A stretch of 64,000 bases of DNA from Solea solea (taxonomy: Eukaryota; Chordata; Actinopteri; Pleuronectiformes; Soleidae), in contig NC_081153.1 in the NCBI RefSeq assembly GCF_958295425.1, forward strand, positions 12,301,001 through 12,365,000, written 5' to 3'. Below, one piece after another: positions 49,046 to 62,700 of this stretch. Position 1 is the stretch's first letter. Every line of letters starts with the position of its first letter. A program made the position numbers and the translations under genes. The notes beneath the pieces are model-generated. The model was given only the letters and a program-made list of their open reading frames with translations. It had not been told where the DNA came from and made no database searches.

Positions 49046-51662
49046 GAAAAGTCATATTGTGATGTCATGTTATTGAATTATTGCCCAGCCTTAGATGCTT
49101 ATATTGATCTGCTAAGATGACCATCTTGGGGGTCGCAGTGTAATCCTCTTACTGAAAGCACATGGAGTTGACCTACATAGGCTTTTTTTCTGGAGGCTGG
49201 AGGCTGGTGGCTGACAGGCAGGACAGAGTGGGGTCGGTGAAAGGGGGATGGTTTAATGACGAGTCATTACACGTACATCTACTGTATGTACGGGCACAGT
49301 ATGTTTACTCTGTTCCATGAATATCGTGTTCCTGTGCGGTGTTCTCCACCGCACTCGTCTCACGAGGAGATGCTGCAGCTCCGCGCTCGGGGAAGTTTTC
49401 TAATTGCTCCCCGCTCCCCCTGGAGTCAGCCGATGATGTGACGCAAGGGCCGAACTCCTTTTGTGATTCTCAAGTCATTGAGAGGAACTGAGAGTGACGG
49501 CTGCTCTCACGAGGCGAAGAGCAATAACGCGTTTTAGTGCGGGGGAGAGTAGAGGACATGATTTGAATGGTTCCTCCGAGATGAATGCTCTGTGTAAGGG
49601 CTTGGCTGTGTGTTTCATGACCCCGAGGGATGAAATGTTTCACTCCATTGAAGACTATAAACTAACAAATGTGCTCAATGAGGCACCGACTCGCAGCTTG
49701 CACGACTAGGAGTGGAGGAATTAGAGCCACGCAGCCTGCCGAGGTCTGCCTGAGCTTTCGGTAGCATGCATATGCACGCCACTCACACAGACGTGTTCAC
49801 AAAAGTGAGACATGCACCCATCCCATAATCCTTAGCTTGAGCTGTCCACCATCAGCTGTGCTTTGCAACTTTTTATTGGTACGTGTATTCCTTCAGAGCA
49901 TTCGGTGGCAGCTGGGAGTCCAGACGAAATGACCATTTCCTGAGATGTTGACTCCAGCCCAGAAGGAGGAAACAGGAGTGGACAGTGATGAAGGCAGTAG
50001 GACATCGGGAAAAGTCTGATGTCCAGTGTGTGCTCAGTGTGAGACACATCCACCTACAGTATATTACCTTGCATCCTTGAGACATCCTTGCTTTTGAATG
50101 AAAATCAACGCATGTGTAAACTCCTGTTTTCTTTCATATGCAACTATAGGTACCTGAGAGTTTCTGGACAGAGTGTGGTAGATAAAAGTTCAGCCGACCT
50201 CTCCCTATTGCTGAAGGACTTGTGATTTTCCCGACAGACGTTGCAGTTGCCATTCTATTTGCGATACCATTTGTTTTAAGTCAAGCGTTAGTTCACTTTT
50301 GACTTTATTTATGATAAAAATGTGACGGAGCGTTACCACGCGACACCATCAGTGTGCTAATTCCTCGTTATTCAGTTGTGTGACGAGATCTTTTAAGATG
50401 TGAACTGTGATCGACACGTGTGAGGCGCATTATTTTCGGTCTGCATGGAAAATAGAAGATTTGCAGCCTGTCTGACTTGTTAATGGCATTGTTTCAAAAT
50501 GGGATTTTAAATTAGAAAACAAATCTATTGTTCGGTTCCTCCTCTCACATCACTTTTCTTTCTCAAGACTCTTTCTTTTCCCACTGCTCAGTCACATGTT
50601 AAAGGATTCTTCTCTTTTGTCTTTTAGCTTTAATGCGCCTTTTGTCAATCCCACATTCTAAATCTTACCTCCTGAAAATCTCCCTTTTGTTTTAACCCTT
50701 TTTTTATATATTCCCCTTAAATCAAGATTTGACTATTTTTTGGCTCCTCCCTCTGCTTTTGGACCTTTTAATTGGCTCAGTTCCTGCTCTGTGGTGCGGA
50801 TGACTTGGTAGGAATTGCCCTGGTGGCTTTGGCTCCATTAACATTCTTCCAGAGGATATCCTTCACTTCTAATGAGGCTGCCGAGCCTGACTCTAATCTG
50901 CGTTGCATATTGAATCGACCCATCACTCGTTCTCTTCCTCTCCCTTCTGTTCATATATTAAAGGGCCAATTAGGTGTGGCATCACGGGTGCAAACGGGTG
51001 CAGTGTGGCACTTTGCCAAACCTAATCCGGTAAATGCTCGGATCGTATTGGTACATGTTGGTATGACCTCGGATGTTGCGGTCAGAGCGAAAGTGGACAG
51101 TGTGCGTTCCTCCTGACGTGAAGTCAAAGGAATATTCTCACATTGAACAGCTGGTTTTGCACTCTTGACTGAGCAGGTGGAGCTTGTGCCACTGATTGGA
51201 CAATGGTTGCTTTTCTTCTCCCGCCTGGGGCAAGAAAATCTAAATGAAGCGTAGGAGTGATAATCTTTTGCTGCGTGCTGTGTAAGAGCAGCACTCACTT
51301 GTTTGTAGTCACACATCATTTCGTTATTTATTTATTTATTTGGTTATTTCTGGCTTGCGTTTTTCTCATGATGCATGTATGGGTTAAGTGCTGCCAGACC
51401 TCGTACTGTAGTTCCCATACAGGGGCAGGAGATTTTGCAGGGAGTCCTTACTGTCTGGATTTGGAGTCACTTGTGAGAGACAAAGGAGAAATGAAATGAG
51501 GATCTGTCAGTTTTTGCTGTTAGTCAGTGTCAAGCGATCTTTATCACAACATATTTTGATAGACAAGCAAGTGCAGGAATGACTATTTCTGACGTGTGCT
51601 GCCTTTGTTTTAGCATTTACATATTCAGTGACATATTTTGTTGAAATCTGTGTTTAAATTGC

Positions 51663-52138
51663 CATCACTCTACGTTTACATGCACAGTTTAATCGAGATA
51701 AGGCCATAAAGAGTCCGAGTATACATACGGTGGAGAAAACTGATTTATTGGCCGTGCACGTCTGACTCTGTCTCCGTAGGTGGCGCTGTATCACTCTGTA
51801 AGCTAGTGCGTATTGAATCAGTTTCCTGTTGACCTTTACGTCACGGAAAAACAAACAGCGAACGGTGAGATGGCTCGTGCTGTGGTTCTGTATGTTTCGT
51901 ACCTGCTGTACATGTTAATCGTGATACATGGCTCTTGTGGATGCTGTATTGTCCTGGATAGTTTGTGGGTCAAAGACCAGGGAGGAAATTTCAGTGCAGT
52001 ATTCGGGACTGTCAATCACATTATCCAGGTACGTTAGTCTGACTATGACAGGCTCGATTGTAGTCAGTCTAATGTGGTTACATGACATTAGGAAAACCGA
52101 ATTATTGTCTTAGTCTGACTAATGTCAGATTGAACTAG
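51663..52138. mobile_element. Teleost DNA-transposon-like repeat in pals2 intron 1
   Basis: One edge reads tacgtttacatgcacagttt and aatcgagataa; the other carries gtggttacatgacattag, aaaaccgaattattgtc and agtctgactaatgtcag. From memory such 'tttacatgcacat...aatcgaat' ends are typical of a common teleost DNA element. The ends are not clean inverted repeats here. A 74-codon frame inside has no family likeness. Confidence 0.45.
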
Positions 52139-53175
52139 AGTTTTTGGCCAGTGATCTGAGTTTCCATGGTTACTATTTTTTGTTGTCACCTAAAAAAGAG
52201 TGAGTGACTCACTGAACTGGAAAACCATAGGTGTGCTCATGTCTGTCTGCATAGGGTCCGTGCTAACCACTTTGCAAATGGGCAGAATTTACATCCCATG
52301 AACCCTAGCAGATGGCTGCAGACATAAGGACATGGAAAGTATAACCTGGCCGTAAATGATCAAGTATCCCACACAACACTTTGTCTAATAAGGAGCCATT
52401 TCTCTCTGCTTGTGATGTTAGTCTATTTATCTGTGAATAAATGAAATGGGTTCATGGGGTTTTGCAGGAAGTCTGGCAGACGGTAATGGGCACAAGGTTA
52501 GGCGAAAGATGACATTACTAAGCTTTAAAGATATTGCATGTTTACAGTGAGAAGGGTTTATTAGCAGCATTTTAATACACTTCCAATCTTTGTTTAAGTG
52601 TATATTAAGTGTTAAAGCTTACTATGCAAACTACTTACTTCATTCTTTCCGGTATGCAAAGGCCACCGTAGTTCCATGACATGCTTGGAAAAGGCAGGTG
52701 TGAGCACATCATTTCTTACAGACTGGACCTTTACACTGACAATTAGCCATCACAACTGGTAACACCTAACAAGGAAAGCAGATTGATACAAGAATGAAAA
52801 TGAGAACTCTTTCTGTGAACAAGCGTGCACCGCCTCCAGAGCATAGCATTTACTATGTCGATGGCACAGGGCCAGCTGATGATGCATCCTTTAATGGCTG
52901 AGGAGAATGAATCACCCTGATGACTGTATTCATCACTGAACCAACAGCAGCCTCAGTCCTCTAAAACTCCTCGACTCCCCTGCAAGACTCCGGGGTGGCA
53001 CAGACAGATGAAGCAGATAAACCTCAGGGGGGGGGAGGAAAAAAAGAAATAAAGCAAATGTGTGAGGAATGGTTAGAACTAGTGTGCAGGAATGTAGAAC
53101 TGAATGTTCATGCCTCATGTGTGTGAGCCTTGCAATGTTTCACACGTCCTTCTCTCCCTCTTCCTCTTTTCACAG

Positions 53176-53228
53176 TTGACTGATGAATATCCAGTAGGGC
53201 TGGTGTTGGACTACACCGACCGGCGCAG
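53176..53228 (+). other. pals2: Candidate unannotated exon in pals2 intron 1
   Basis: A 53-base segment is preceded by an excellent polypyrimidine acceptor (ttctccctcttcctcttttc, acag) and followed by CGCAG|gtaaac. One frame is open throughout (LTDEYPVGLVLDYTDRR). The phase does not fit a known pals2 product, so an untranslated alternative leader exon is the likelier role if it is used at all. Confidence 0.3.
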
Positions 53229-53921
53229 GTAAACACAGTCTCTTTCTTGCCTCTTCCTCTGTGCAAACACACCGCAGACGTGTCGGAAAATGTTTCCTGC
53301 ATGCTGACATAGTTCTGTCCGTTCAGTGCCTGTGTTTTCAACACTGCTCATAAGAAATCACATCTTTTAAGAAAACACAGGATATTAGCTGGGTTTCCAG
53401 CTGTTCTCGTGAATTAAAGGTGAATAAAACATTCGCTGTGCTCGAAGGCCGGCGCTCATATTATTCTCGCCCAGTGAAACAGAAGTTTCAAGGTTTCTAT
53501 ATAAGAAAGAATCTAGCGTGACTGTGACTGGCAGTAGACACTATATTACTTTTTTGTCAGTGCAGGGAGAGACTTGTGTATTTGTCAGACTTCGTTGAAT
53601 CTCCACATGCTGATGTACTGTATATATTGAAGTCTGATCGCAGGCAGGGCATTGCGTCTTCTGCCTTTTAATGCATGCAATTTGCATACTGAAATGGGCT
53701 TGTTGCTGATGAATAATAACCCAATTATTTCAGTTGAAATGTACTGATTATTGACCAAATTGGACTGACTTCCCATGATGCCTTGTTTTCTTCTCGCACT
53801 GCTGCTCTTCCTAAGTCAAACCCTGTGTGAAATCAACTCTCAAACGGTGAACTCCCTTCAGTAGCTTTGTACTGATGCCCAAAAAATACAATAGTGGTTT
53901 GTTTGTGATGCTGTAGGACAT

Positions 53922-53924
<3 letters not shown>

Positions 53925-53957
<33 letters not shown>
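53925..53957. repeat. (ATC)n trinucleotide repeat
   Basis: About ten ATC units in pals2 intron 1. Confidence 0.95.
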
Positions 53958-54483
53958 GTCTAACCAGTGATGTTAGACATGCAGAAATGCTCAAGCACCA
54001 GATATGATGAGAGAGGGAGAGAGATTGTATAATCCCATGCCATCATGGTCAGATTAAAACCCCTCACGTCCCATTGTGGGGGAGGGGTAAACTGGTCATG
54101 TCGAGGATGGAGGTGTGTGGGGGGGGGGGGGGGGGGGATGTAGTGGATTAAAAAGCCTCCAGATCTACTCCTCTCACACACTGGGTGCTTTGGGGTGGAG
54201 CTTGTTTCGTGGTGGATGGGAGGAGACATTTTTAGATTGTTGTCAGCACTGGGACGTGTTTTTACAGTAGATGTATTCTGCTTAAATTTTGTGGCAATTG
54301 TGTTATATTGTAGTAATTTTGTTATATTTTTAGTGGTGTTTAGATTTTTAGTTTTAGTGCTCAAGTGTGTTCGCCTCTAAGTCACTTTTTTACCTTTAAG
54401 TTAAGATAGAAATGTTCTAACAACATTTGGCTGGACTGCCATTGTACAACTGTTCATTTCCCCCATGAGGATCAATCCTGGCA

Positions 54484-54695
54484 CAACCCACAGTCCAAAA
54501 ACACACAGATTTGGAGATTAGGCAAATTGGACACTCTAAATTGATCATAGGTGAGAGTGTGAGAGTGGATGGAGTGTGTGTCCCTGTGATGGACACAGGG
54601 TACACCCCGCCTTTCGCCCTATGTCAGCTGGGATTGGCTCCAGTGAACTGCGACCCTCATGTGGAGGATAAAGCGGTACAAGATAGATGGATGGA
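54484..54695 (+). mobile_element. tRNA-type SINE-like repeat, copy B (head truncated)
   Basis: It shares with copy A acagtccaaaaacacacaga, ctctaaattgatc, gtgagagtgtgagagtggat, gggtacaccccgcctttcgc, cagctgggattggctccag, gcgaccctcatgtgg and ggataaagcggtac. The tRNA-like head is missing. It ends in a short GATA/GATG tandem tail. Confidence 0.7.
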
Positions 54696-55846
54696 TAAAT
54701 CCTGGCTTTTCTTTTAGTGTTATCCGCTGGTCACAATTCACATTTATCAAGCATCTCTGTCACTGTCACAGTATTCTAGTATTCATATTCTAGCACCAAC
54801 AATGTGGACAGAATGTCATTTTTCAGGTTCATGGGCCAATATTTGCAGAGCGAATATAATATTTGCAGAGCGAATATAATATTTGCAGCAGCGTCAGGTG
54901 TGCTGGAAAAAAATTAATTTAGATGATGAACTAGATAAATGTTCCACTTGATGTAAAATCACCATCCTTACTCTATGTATAGAGGGCAGCTGTCGTATCA
55001 AATGAGGCATTGGGGAGATTTTATTTACAAACGAAAACACAGTTCCCTGCAGTACTGCATCAAGTAGTTTGCCCAAAAAGTGTTCAGGTTCTGGATAGTG
55101 TAGTCCCACAGAAATAATCCCGTCAGCACCTTAACTCCACTGAATCAACAAGAAACGGGATGAGGAGGCTCCCAATAGGCCGACACATGGTGCTTTTAAG
55201 GAGGTGGACGACTGCTGAGAGAATACGTACGAGCACGATCGGCTCACGCTGAGTTTGTGCACGCCGCTGCAGCACACAGTGGGACGTCCAAACCCTGAAC
55301 AGTGTGAAGGAGAGGGAAAAAAAGAAGAAGCAGGGTATGAATGAGAATGCGGGGTCAGTAACACTTGCATAAGATCAGTTACTTAATGGCACTTGGTCAT
55401 TTTGGTGTGTATGTTAATGTGTGCGTGAGGGGCAATTCAACTTTGAGTGGGTTCGCGGGAAACACAGCAAGGGGCTACTGAGGCAACAGCAGGGGGAGAA
55501 CTGCGGGATTATGTGTGTACGTTATCAAAGGGGGAGGGAGAGTGAGGGAGGGAAGGTATTAAAGCCAGCGAGGAGGGTGGGGACTGACGAGCACCGAACA
55601 CATGTCCGCATCTGTGTTTGCAGCCCAGCTCTGTACCTCTTTTCTCTGAGCTCGTCATCGCATCAGCTCCTTCATCTTAAAACTCCTCACCTCTCTCCAC
55701 TTCAACAACTTAATCTCATTGTTTTGTTGTGTTTTCTTTGTGTCTCATTCTCTGTTCACAAACTCTCTTTCTCCTCTCTATTTTCTCTGTCTGTGTGTGT
55801 GTGTGTGTGTGTGTTTTCTTTTTTTGAGGGATTTTTTTTTTTTTAG

Positions 55847-56073
55847 GACAGAAGACATAGTTGCAGAACTGCTGGTGGTTAACTCGTGGTTAGTCTTAGC
55901 ATACTTGTGGCAGTAAGCAGAGGAAAAGGAGGGCTTGGTGATGGTCACAGCTATGGAGGATGCCTGTCCCAATGGGGTACGGGAGGAGAAGGAGGAGGTG
56001 ACAGCGCCGAGACAGCCCGGCGCGGAGTGGCCCCCGGCTGAGCAGTCCACCCAGGGAGCAGATGCGTCTGGAG
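55847..56073 (+). other. pals2: pals2 second exon (5' UTR plus start of coding)
   Basis: A tttttttttttag acceptor opens the exon and GGAG|gtgaga closes it. The first ATG in the long frame is at 55941 in the strong context ggtgATGG. The upstream part is untranslated. If cttgtggcag (ending 55916) is the real acceptor instead, the exon is shorter but the start is unchanged. Confidence 0.65.
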
Positions 56074-56681
56074 GTGAGAAAAGAAGGAGCAGGCAAAGTT
56101 ATTTTCATATTCAGAGAGATGCTGTAGTGCCGGTGCTCTGAAATGTTGAAGGTTGATGGAGGGTTTTTATAAAAAATGTACAGCAAGGCAAGGTAGCTTC
56201 TCTCGAGTGACGCAAGATTGTCAGATAACTCTTTGGGGCAGTTCCACTTCATCAGCGCCGTCTATCATGATCCAGGTGTTAAACTGAATTTATTTTGAAC
56301 ATTACTGCATATTTAAACTGTCCGCAGACGTTTCATGTTTGTGTTAAATATTACCACTTGCGGCAAAATCTTTCATCCCCATCAGACTTTTAGTTCAAAC
56401 TGACATGTGTAGTATCTGATATGATATTTTATGCTAAGATTATGACATGAAATTGATTTAATAATGGAGTCATTGCTTCAATGTCCATCCATCTTCTACC
56501 ACTTTATCCTCCACATGAGGGGCACTGGTGCCAATCACAGCTGATGCGTACACCCTGGACAGGTCACTCGTCCATCACAGGGCCACATAGAGAGAAACAA
56601 CCATTCACTCTCACACCTACAGTCAATTTAGAGTGTCCAGTTTGCCTAATCCACAATCTGCATGTGGGAGGAAACTGGAGA

Positions 56682-56712
<31 letters not shown>

Positions 56713-59700
56713 ACAGGGAGAACATGCAAACTAGTCAGAAAAGGTCCTTGATTGTCTTGTAATTTTTAACAATTTCAACTTTTAGTGAATTTTAGACGTT
56801 ACTTTATGTAGCTAATAGAATTATTTATTAACAAGCTGTTTAACATGTTGTTTTAGAAATGTACTATTAACTATATACATTATGTTTCTGTGTGAATAGC
56901 TTGTGAATACTTGTTATCTAGTTAATTTGCTATTTCATAAGCACTTTCCTTTAGCCGTGTGTTGATTCATCATATTTAGCCGTCTTGCTTGTTCGTTTTC
57001 AACCAAACTATTAGAAAGGTTTTTTCTTTATATTTAAACTGTGTTTCATGACCTTTTTTCGAACTAGCCTAATCTCATCACATACAATAGGTTACATTAT
57101 TTATTGTGCACAGGTTTTACAGTTAACTCAGTATGAGGGGTGGGAATCACAGGGTACCTCACAATGCGTTAAGATACGTGATGCATGTCCACAATACCAA
57201 TAATATCCCAATACAACGATTCTGTGATAATCAAGACAATCATATAGCGATACATCAGGTGAGGAAAACAAAACATCCGTAGAAAAGTTAAATGTGCAGG
57301 ATTTCTCTATTTATTCACAACATAGAGAACAAAGTGCATAAAGTCTATGTATTGAATGTGGATGGAGCATCTCTTAACATAGCTTGCTCCACCATTATCT
57401 ATTATCCAGCCACGTAACTTCTGCATTTGAGCAGCGCCACTGTGAGGAGACGCGAGGTAGTGACGCCCGGCGAGTGATACTGGCAGGGACTGTTTACTTT
57501 AAAGCGCCTTAATTTATCAATTAAAATATCTATATTTGCCCTGGTGTATCAATGGTGGTATTGCATGAGGAAGAACAAAATCAATATCTTGACCCACTCC
57601 TACTCAGTGCATGGTAATTTTTTCTTTCTAAATGTAAAAAACTTTTACTCTGCAGTCGCAGACACATCCAGGATGAGAATCCCACTCTTGTTTTGAGCTT
57701 TTGCTGTGAGAGTATTTTCCCTGTAGTACTTAAAAACACACACACACACTCCACAGCATACAACCCTATGTTTGTTATGAGTGATGTACTTCAGTGTCAG
57801 CCAAGATGTTCCTGTGTGATCTCACTCTTAGGAGTGGAAAAATAAGAATGCAAGGCTGTTCCACAATGCTTGACAAACAGAGTTAGGAATTCTTACGGAG
57901 TCTCTACATTGGCATTCACACCGCACAGTGCTGGTAGGTGTGCACACACACATACACACGGAGGATGTGGAGACACACTATCCAGTATGCAGGAGGATGA
58001 TTCATCATGAAGATGAATGAACCAGCCGGAGCAAAAAAAAAAGAAAGATTCCATCTAATGCAGAATGCTCAGTTCTCTAATCTCTTAGCTTTTACAACTT
58101 CTTCAGGTCAGGCTTAGCATGAGGCTGTAGGTGGTTGTATCGCCTCACCATATTTCAGAGGATTATAGAGACTGGAGGTAGGAGGCTTGTGGGGATGAGT
58201 CATGTACACACAAGTACACGTGGCAGGGTAGTGGTGGACGGGTGAGCAAACATTCCTGTGGGTGAGGACACAGTGACACGATGAGGTGAAGTTTGTCAGC
58301 AGAGAGATGAAGAAGAGCAAGAACATCAGATATGCGATGGCATTTTAAAACGGTAGTGCACAACTTTTAAATGTAAACAGACACAGGAAGTGGTATGATT
58401 TATGTAGACCGATGGAGGCTACAGCAACATTGCGCAAGTAAAGTAAGACGAATCTCATTTGTAAGCATATCCGATCAGAATCTGATCTTCCTGACTAACT
58501 GTCCACATGTAGTGGAAGTGATCAGATCTGATCTGCATGTGTCTGTATTGACATTGTCTAGTCTTCCACATGGATTTCTATAATAACAGGTCACACCCTG
58601 GAAACAAAGGTAGAAGTTGAAGTCACTTTTTATAATATACTTAAGTTGAAGTTTTAAAGTATATGACATTTACTGTACTTAAGTATCAAAAGTAATTTTC
58701 TGATATAAAATGTACTTTTAGAAGTAAAAGTTAGGATTGAGACATAGTAGTTCAGTGGTGGGGCGAGTTGCCTTTCAACTGGAAGGCTGTGGGTTCAATT
58801 CCTGGCTCTGCTAGTCTATGTGTGTCCTTGAACAAGACACTTAACCCCATGTTGAAGCCTGTGAATGTGTGAATGGCAAAACTTTAGTGTAAAGCAGCTC
58901 AAGACCAGAAAAGCAACTGTTCTTCTTCTGATTTTATTTGGTAGTAAAAAGTAACAAAGATAGTTAGGGGAAATGTAGTGGAGTAAAAGTAAAAGTTGCT
59001 AGAAATATAAATAATAAAGTACAGATATGTACATTTTGTACTTAAGTACAGTAACAAAGTATCTGTACTTTGTTACTTTATAACACCAGTTATGTGGAGC
59101 CGAAACGGATCTACAAATATCCGATCAGAATCGCATTCAAAACCGCCTTTGTATGTTGTTTATACTTTGGACAAATCGTGGATCTCATATGTTTGTTAGC
59201 TGTAAAGATTTCCAAAAAAAAAATCAAGCTACATACAAACTGTATGTGCTTAAAAACCCAATTTGGGCTGCAGTTTAAACAAGGCCAAAAACGCACCCAT
59301 GAAAACTTTCAGAAGTGAATTCTACTGCTCAAAAACAGGATAAATGCTTCTCACCTTCCTCCCACCAGTGTGCTCTGCATACTCACAAATCCTCCCTCAG
59401 TCAGGTCTGATAGTATCGCTTGACATCCCCATTTTCAGATGGAGGGAAGCAGCTTACACATATTCTTCCTGTTCACAAAGACCAAACAGAGACAGAAAAC
59501 AAATCAACAAACAGCAGCTTTAAGTATCATACAGAGGTCACATTTGATGTTGGATGACTTTTTAGACAGTGAGTGACTGAGTGAGTGAGCGAGCGAGCAC
59601 TGCAACCATGCTGCTGCTGTTTTAATGCTGAAGGCCTTCACGGTCACCGCTCGTCTCTCAAAGATTGTGTGTAGTCGTTCCAGAAACGGAATATCCTGAG

Positions 59701-62700
59701 TCATACATACAGTAAGTATTCTGCTTCTTGAATAAACGGGTCCAAGAGTCTGCAGTGCAGTTTGTAAATCCCAGCACCAAGCCCTCCCTCCCCACCCGTC
59801 TTCCTCCCGTTTTTGTCCTTTTTTAAAAAAGCGGATCATAAATATTTAAGGTTTACTCTTGCATGGAGTCGGCTGTTTATAGAGTCTGTCTGTACACTGT
59901 GCTGATCAGGCCGCAGTGAAAGCTCTGTATTTTTTTTCCTTTCTCCTTGTACAGCTGCCTTCTGTCTGCATGTAGGATGAATGGATGATCGATGGTTCTT
60001 AAATGAAACCGTCAAACTCAATTTGTTTGTGCTGCAAACCAGAAAAAGTAGAACTGAAGATTTAAGTTTCCATAATGAAACAGTTTGTTAATGTTCACTT
60101 TGGTAAATGAACGATGGACATGTCAACAGTGCACATATAAAACACCATTAAAAAAAAAAAGTTTAATATTACATAATTTGCATTTCCGAGACAGTCAGCA
60201 ATTTGGCATTCACCGTCCACAACGTATGACTTGACGTTATGACATAAAGAGCATGAGTCAGGGTCACAGAGTGGAAATCATGGGAGTGAATGCTGACTGG
60301 ACATAAATTAAACACCCACATAAGTGTTTAATGACAGAGAGACGAGAGAGAGGGAGAAAGAGAGCGACACACACACACACATATACAGTATATATAAAAA
60401 GACACACATTCCCAGGGCTTAAAGTGTCTTAAACAGGCTTACATGGGCTTTGAGACCCTGGCATTAAGGCGTTACCTGGTTGATACCTTCAGTCTTCCCC
60501 TCTCTCTCTCCATCTGTGAGTACAAAACTCTGCAGAGCTCTAATCTTAGGTAATGCAGAGTCGGTAATGTTGTAACATGTTCATTTCACATATTGTTACG
60601 TACCTTATTTGAGATTGTTTGATAAATGGTTTATAAACTGAGCTCATAAGAGCAGCTGGATGCGAATGGGGATTGGCGAAGACCTAGAGAGCTTTTAGAT
60701 CAAATAAATATCAAGTTTTAAGTCTGACCTTTGGGTTTAATGTGTTCATTCCACTTCATGCATATCAATTTTTCTTCCGTTCGCTGACTTTTGTTATGAA
60801 ACGTCAACTTTGGGAGTAAAAGAAAGTCTAAAATTTGCAGTTTTGTAATTAAGCTTAAAATAATCTTAAGATTAACAAATACATATTATTGTTATTTTAA
60901 CTTATCACAAATACTCAAACATGTATTATTTCCTTAATTCACACTGAGACATGTCTCATAATCTGGTGGGTATGTGAAGCAGTGGCTTTCAGGAGGACCA
61001 GAGAAACTGTGTGTGTCGAGTTGAGTAGAATTGAGTTGCAGATTTTTGGTGGACTGCGGAAGACTTTTAAAATAATGTTGTTATTCATTCATCAGCACTC
61101 GGAGTATAGCTCTGATTTCATTCACTTCCTCGCGACTGCCTTTTTTTTTTTACTTGCTGCCCCCGAAGCGTTTCATATGAGATGTCGCCCCCACATAGAA
61201 TCACATCTGAAGGGCGCGTCGGCTCCGCATGCATTATTAATATGTTTATGAATCTCTTGTCAATAAATAACAATCACCTGACAGAAGATATGAAATTGAC
61301 TGGCGACATTGATCCCACATAGTCTCTGCTGCCACTTCCCTGATGTTGTTTATGAACGGTCTCGCAGACTTTTCACTCTGTACATAAACTAGTCGCAATT
61401 GTGCTTGACATATTTCTTCTTCTCTGAAATATGAAAAATGTCCTCCCACTTCTTTTATATACCATGGTTTAATAAACCTGTAGTGGAGAAGAACATTATA
61501 GATAGTGGACATAATATTATTACATCTTATTTGTATATACACATTTATTTATAAATATCTATATATAGATATATATAGATATATACAAACATACGTGTGA
61601 TAGAACTCCACAGCATCGGAATCTGACATTATCGATGTAGTCATCATAATTTTATAGTGTGCTGACACCTTTTCAGTAATATGACTTCATTTTAGTTTGT
61701 AATTTAGTATCTGATGTCCTTGTCACTGCTGGTTCATTTTCTAAAAAAGCATATTCAGCCAACACAGGGCACAGAGACGAACAACCCTTCACTCTCATGT
61801 TCACACATGTTTTTGGACTGTTTGAGGAAACCAGAGAACCCGGAGATCATGCAGGATCCAAACTGGTGACCTTCTGGCTGTGATTCAACAAAGCCAGCCA
61901 TGTGCTATTTGGTTAATTATGCAGTTTTATACGTGATCCTGTGTCAGATTTGCTCAATCTCACTGACTCCTCCTCTCTCTATCTGCTGCAGCATCTCAGT
62001 TCACTGTTTTGTGTTTATGCTTTGTATGACTTTCAGGCACGACTAACTCCTCTTATCTCCTGTTTCTTTTCTTTTTTCCGTCTGTGTCCGTGTCTTTATC
62101 TGTCGAACCCGTCCGTGCAGCAATGCAGCAGGTGTTGGATAATGTGGGTGAGCCACCCAACGCCACCACGGGGGCCAAAGACATCGACCTGCTCTTCCTG
62201 CGCGGCATCATGGAAAGTCCTATTGTACGAACCCTGCCAAAGGTAGCACACACACATATATAGATAGATATATATATATATGCGCGGCAAGCAGCAGTGA
62301 GCGGACTAACGCGCTAGCCAGCACCAAAGCCCTCCACCCCCTGCACCCTGCAGTGCTTGGCTTGCTGTGACACAGGTGCCGAGGTACAGTAAGGCTTTCA
62401 CTCACAGAGAACACTTACTACACAAATGCACACATGCTGTGAGTAACACAGCGATGTAGTATCCTAGTGTGCAGTATTTCTTCTGTCGGTGCATGTATTC
62501 CCTCTCACACAACACACCTCCACTGCCGTTTGAAATCCACTGTGCGGTGAGTTCAACGCTGCGCTCCTGCATGACAGGCTGTTGTCATTTTTTTTTCCAG
62601 CATCAGCTGCGCCCTGCGGAGACGGAACATGTAGGGATGGCAGATGACTGAATGTAAACAAATAGACATTTTAACAGACAGACAGACAGACAGAGACCTG

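Larger units (their letters stand above)
45382..55846 (+). other. pals2: pals2 intron 1
   Basis: About 10.5 kb. Its first 500 bases remain CpG-rich. It holds CA microsatellites (47238-47257, 47350-47374), a degenerate repeat with 'aaccctgacccatgaccctt' text (47040-47260), SINE-like copies at 48821-49045 and 54484-54695, a DNA-transposon-like stretch at 51663-52138, ATC repeats (53925-53957), a G run (54118-54138) and a splice-flanked 53-base segment at 53176-53228. No recognised coding exon. Confidence 0.65.
56074..62120 (+). other. pals2: pals2 intron 2
   Basis: A 6 kb phase-1 intron, dominated by repeats: a SINE-like copy at 56478-56735 with internal C and CA runs, a decayed DNA-transposon-like segment at 57133-57604, the composite repeat at 58601-59093, and another SINE-like copy at 61755-61890. 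It also has a CA run at 60370-60382 and TATAGATA tracts near 61557-61585. No additional exon is recognised. Confidence 0.75.

Noticed and set aside
51813..52037. 74-codon frame with a hydrophobic stretch, considered a small membrane protein
   Set aside because: It lies inside a transposon-like repeat and lacks conserved features.
55421..55846. 141-codon plus-strand frame before pals2 exon 2
   Set aside because: It ends in a pyrimidine/GT-rich intron tract and has no recognisable domain.
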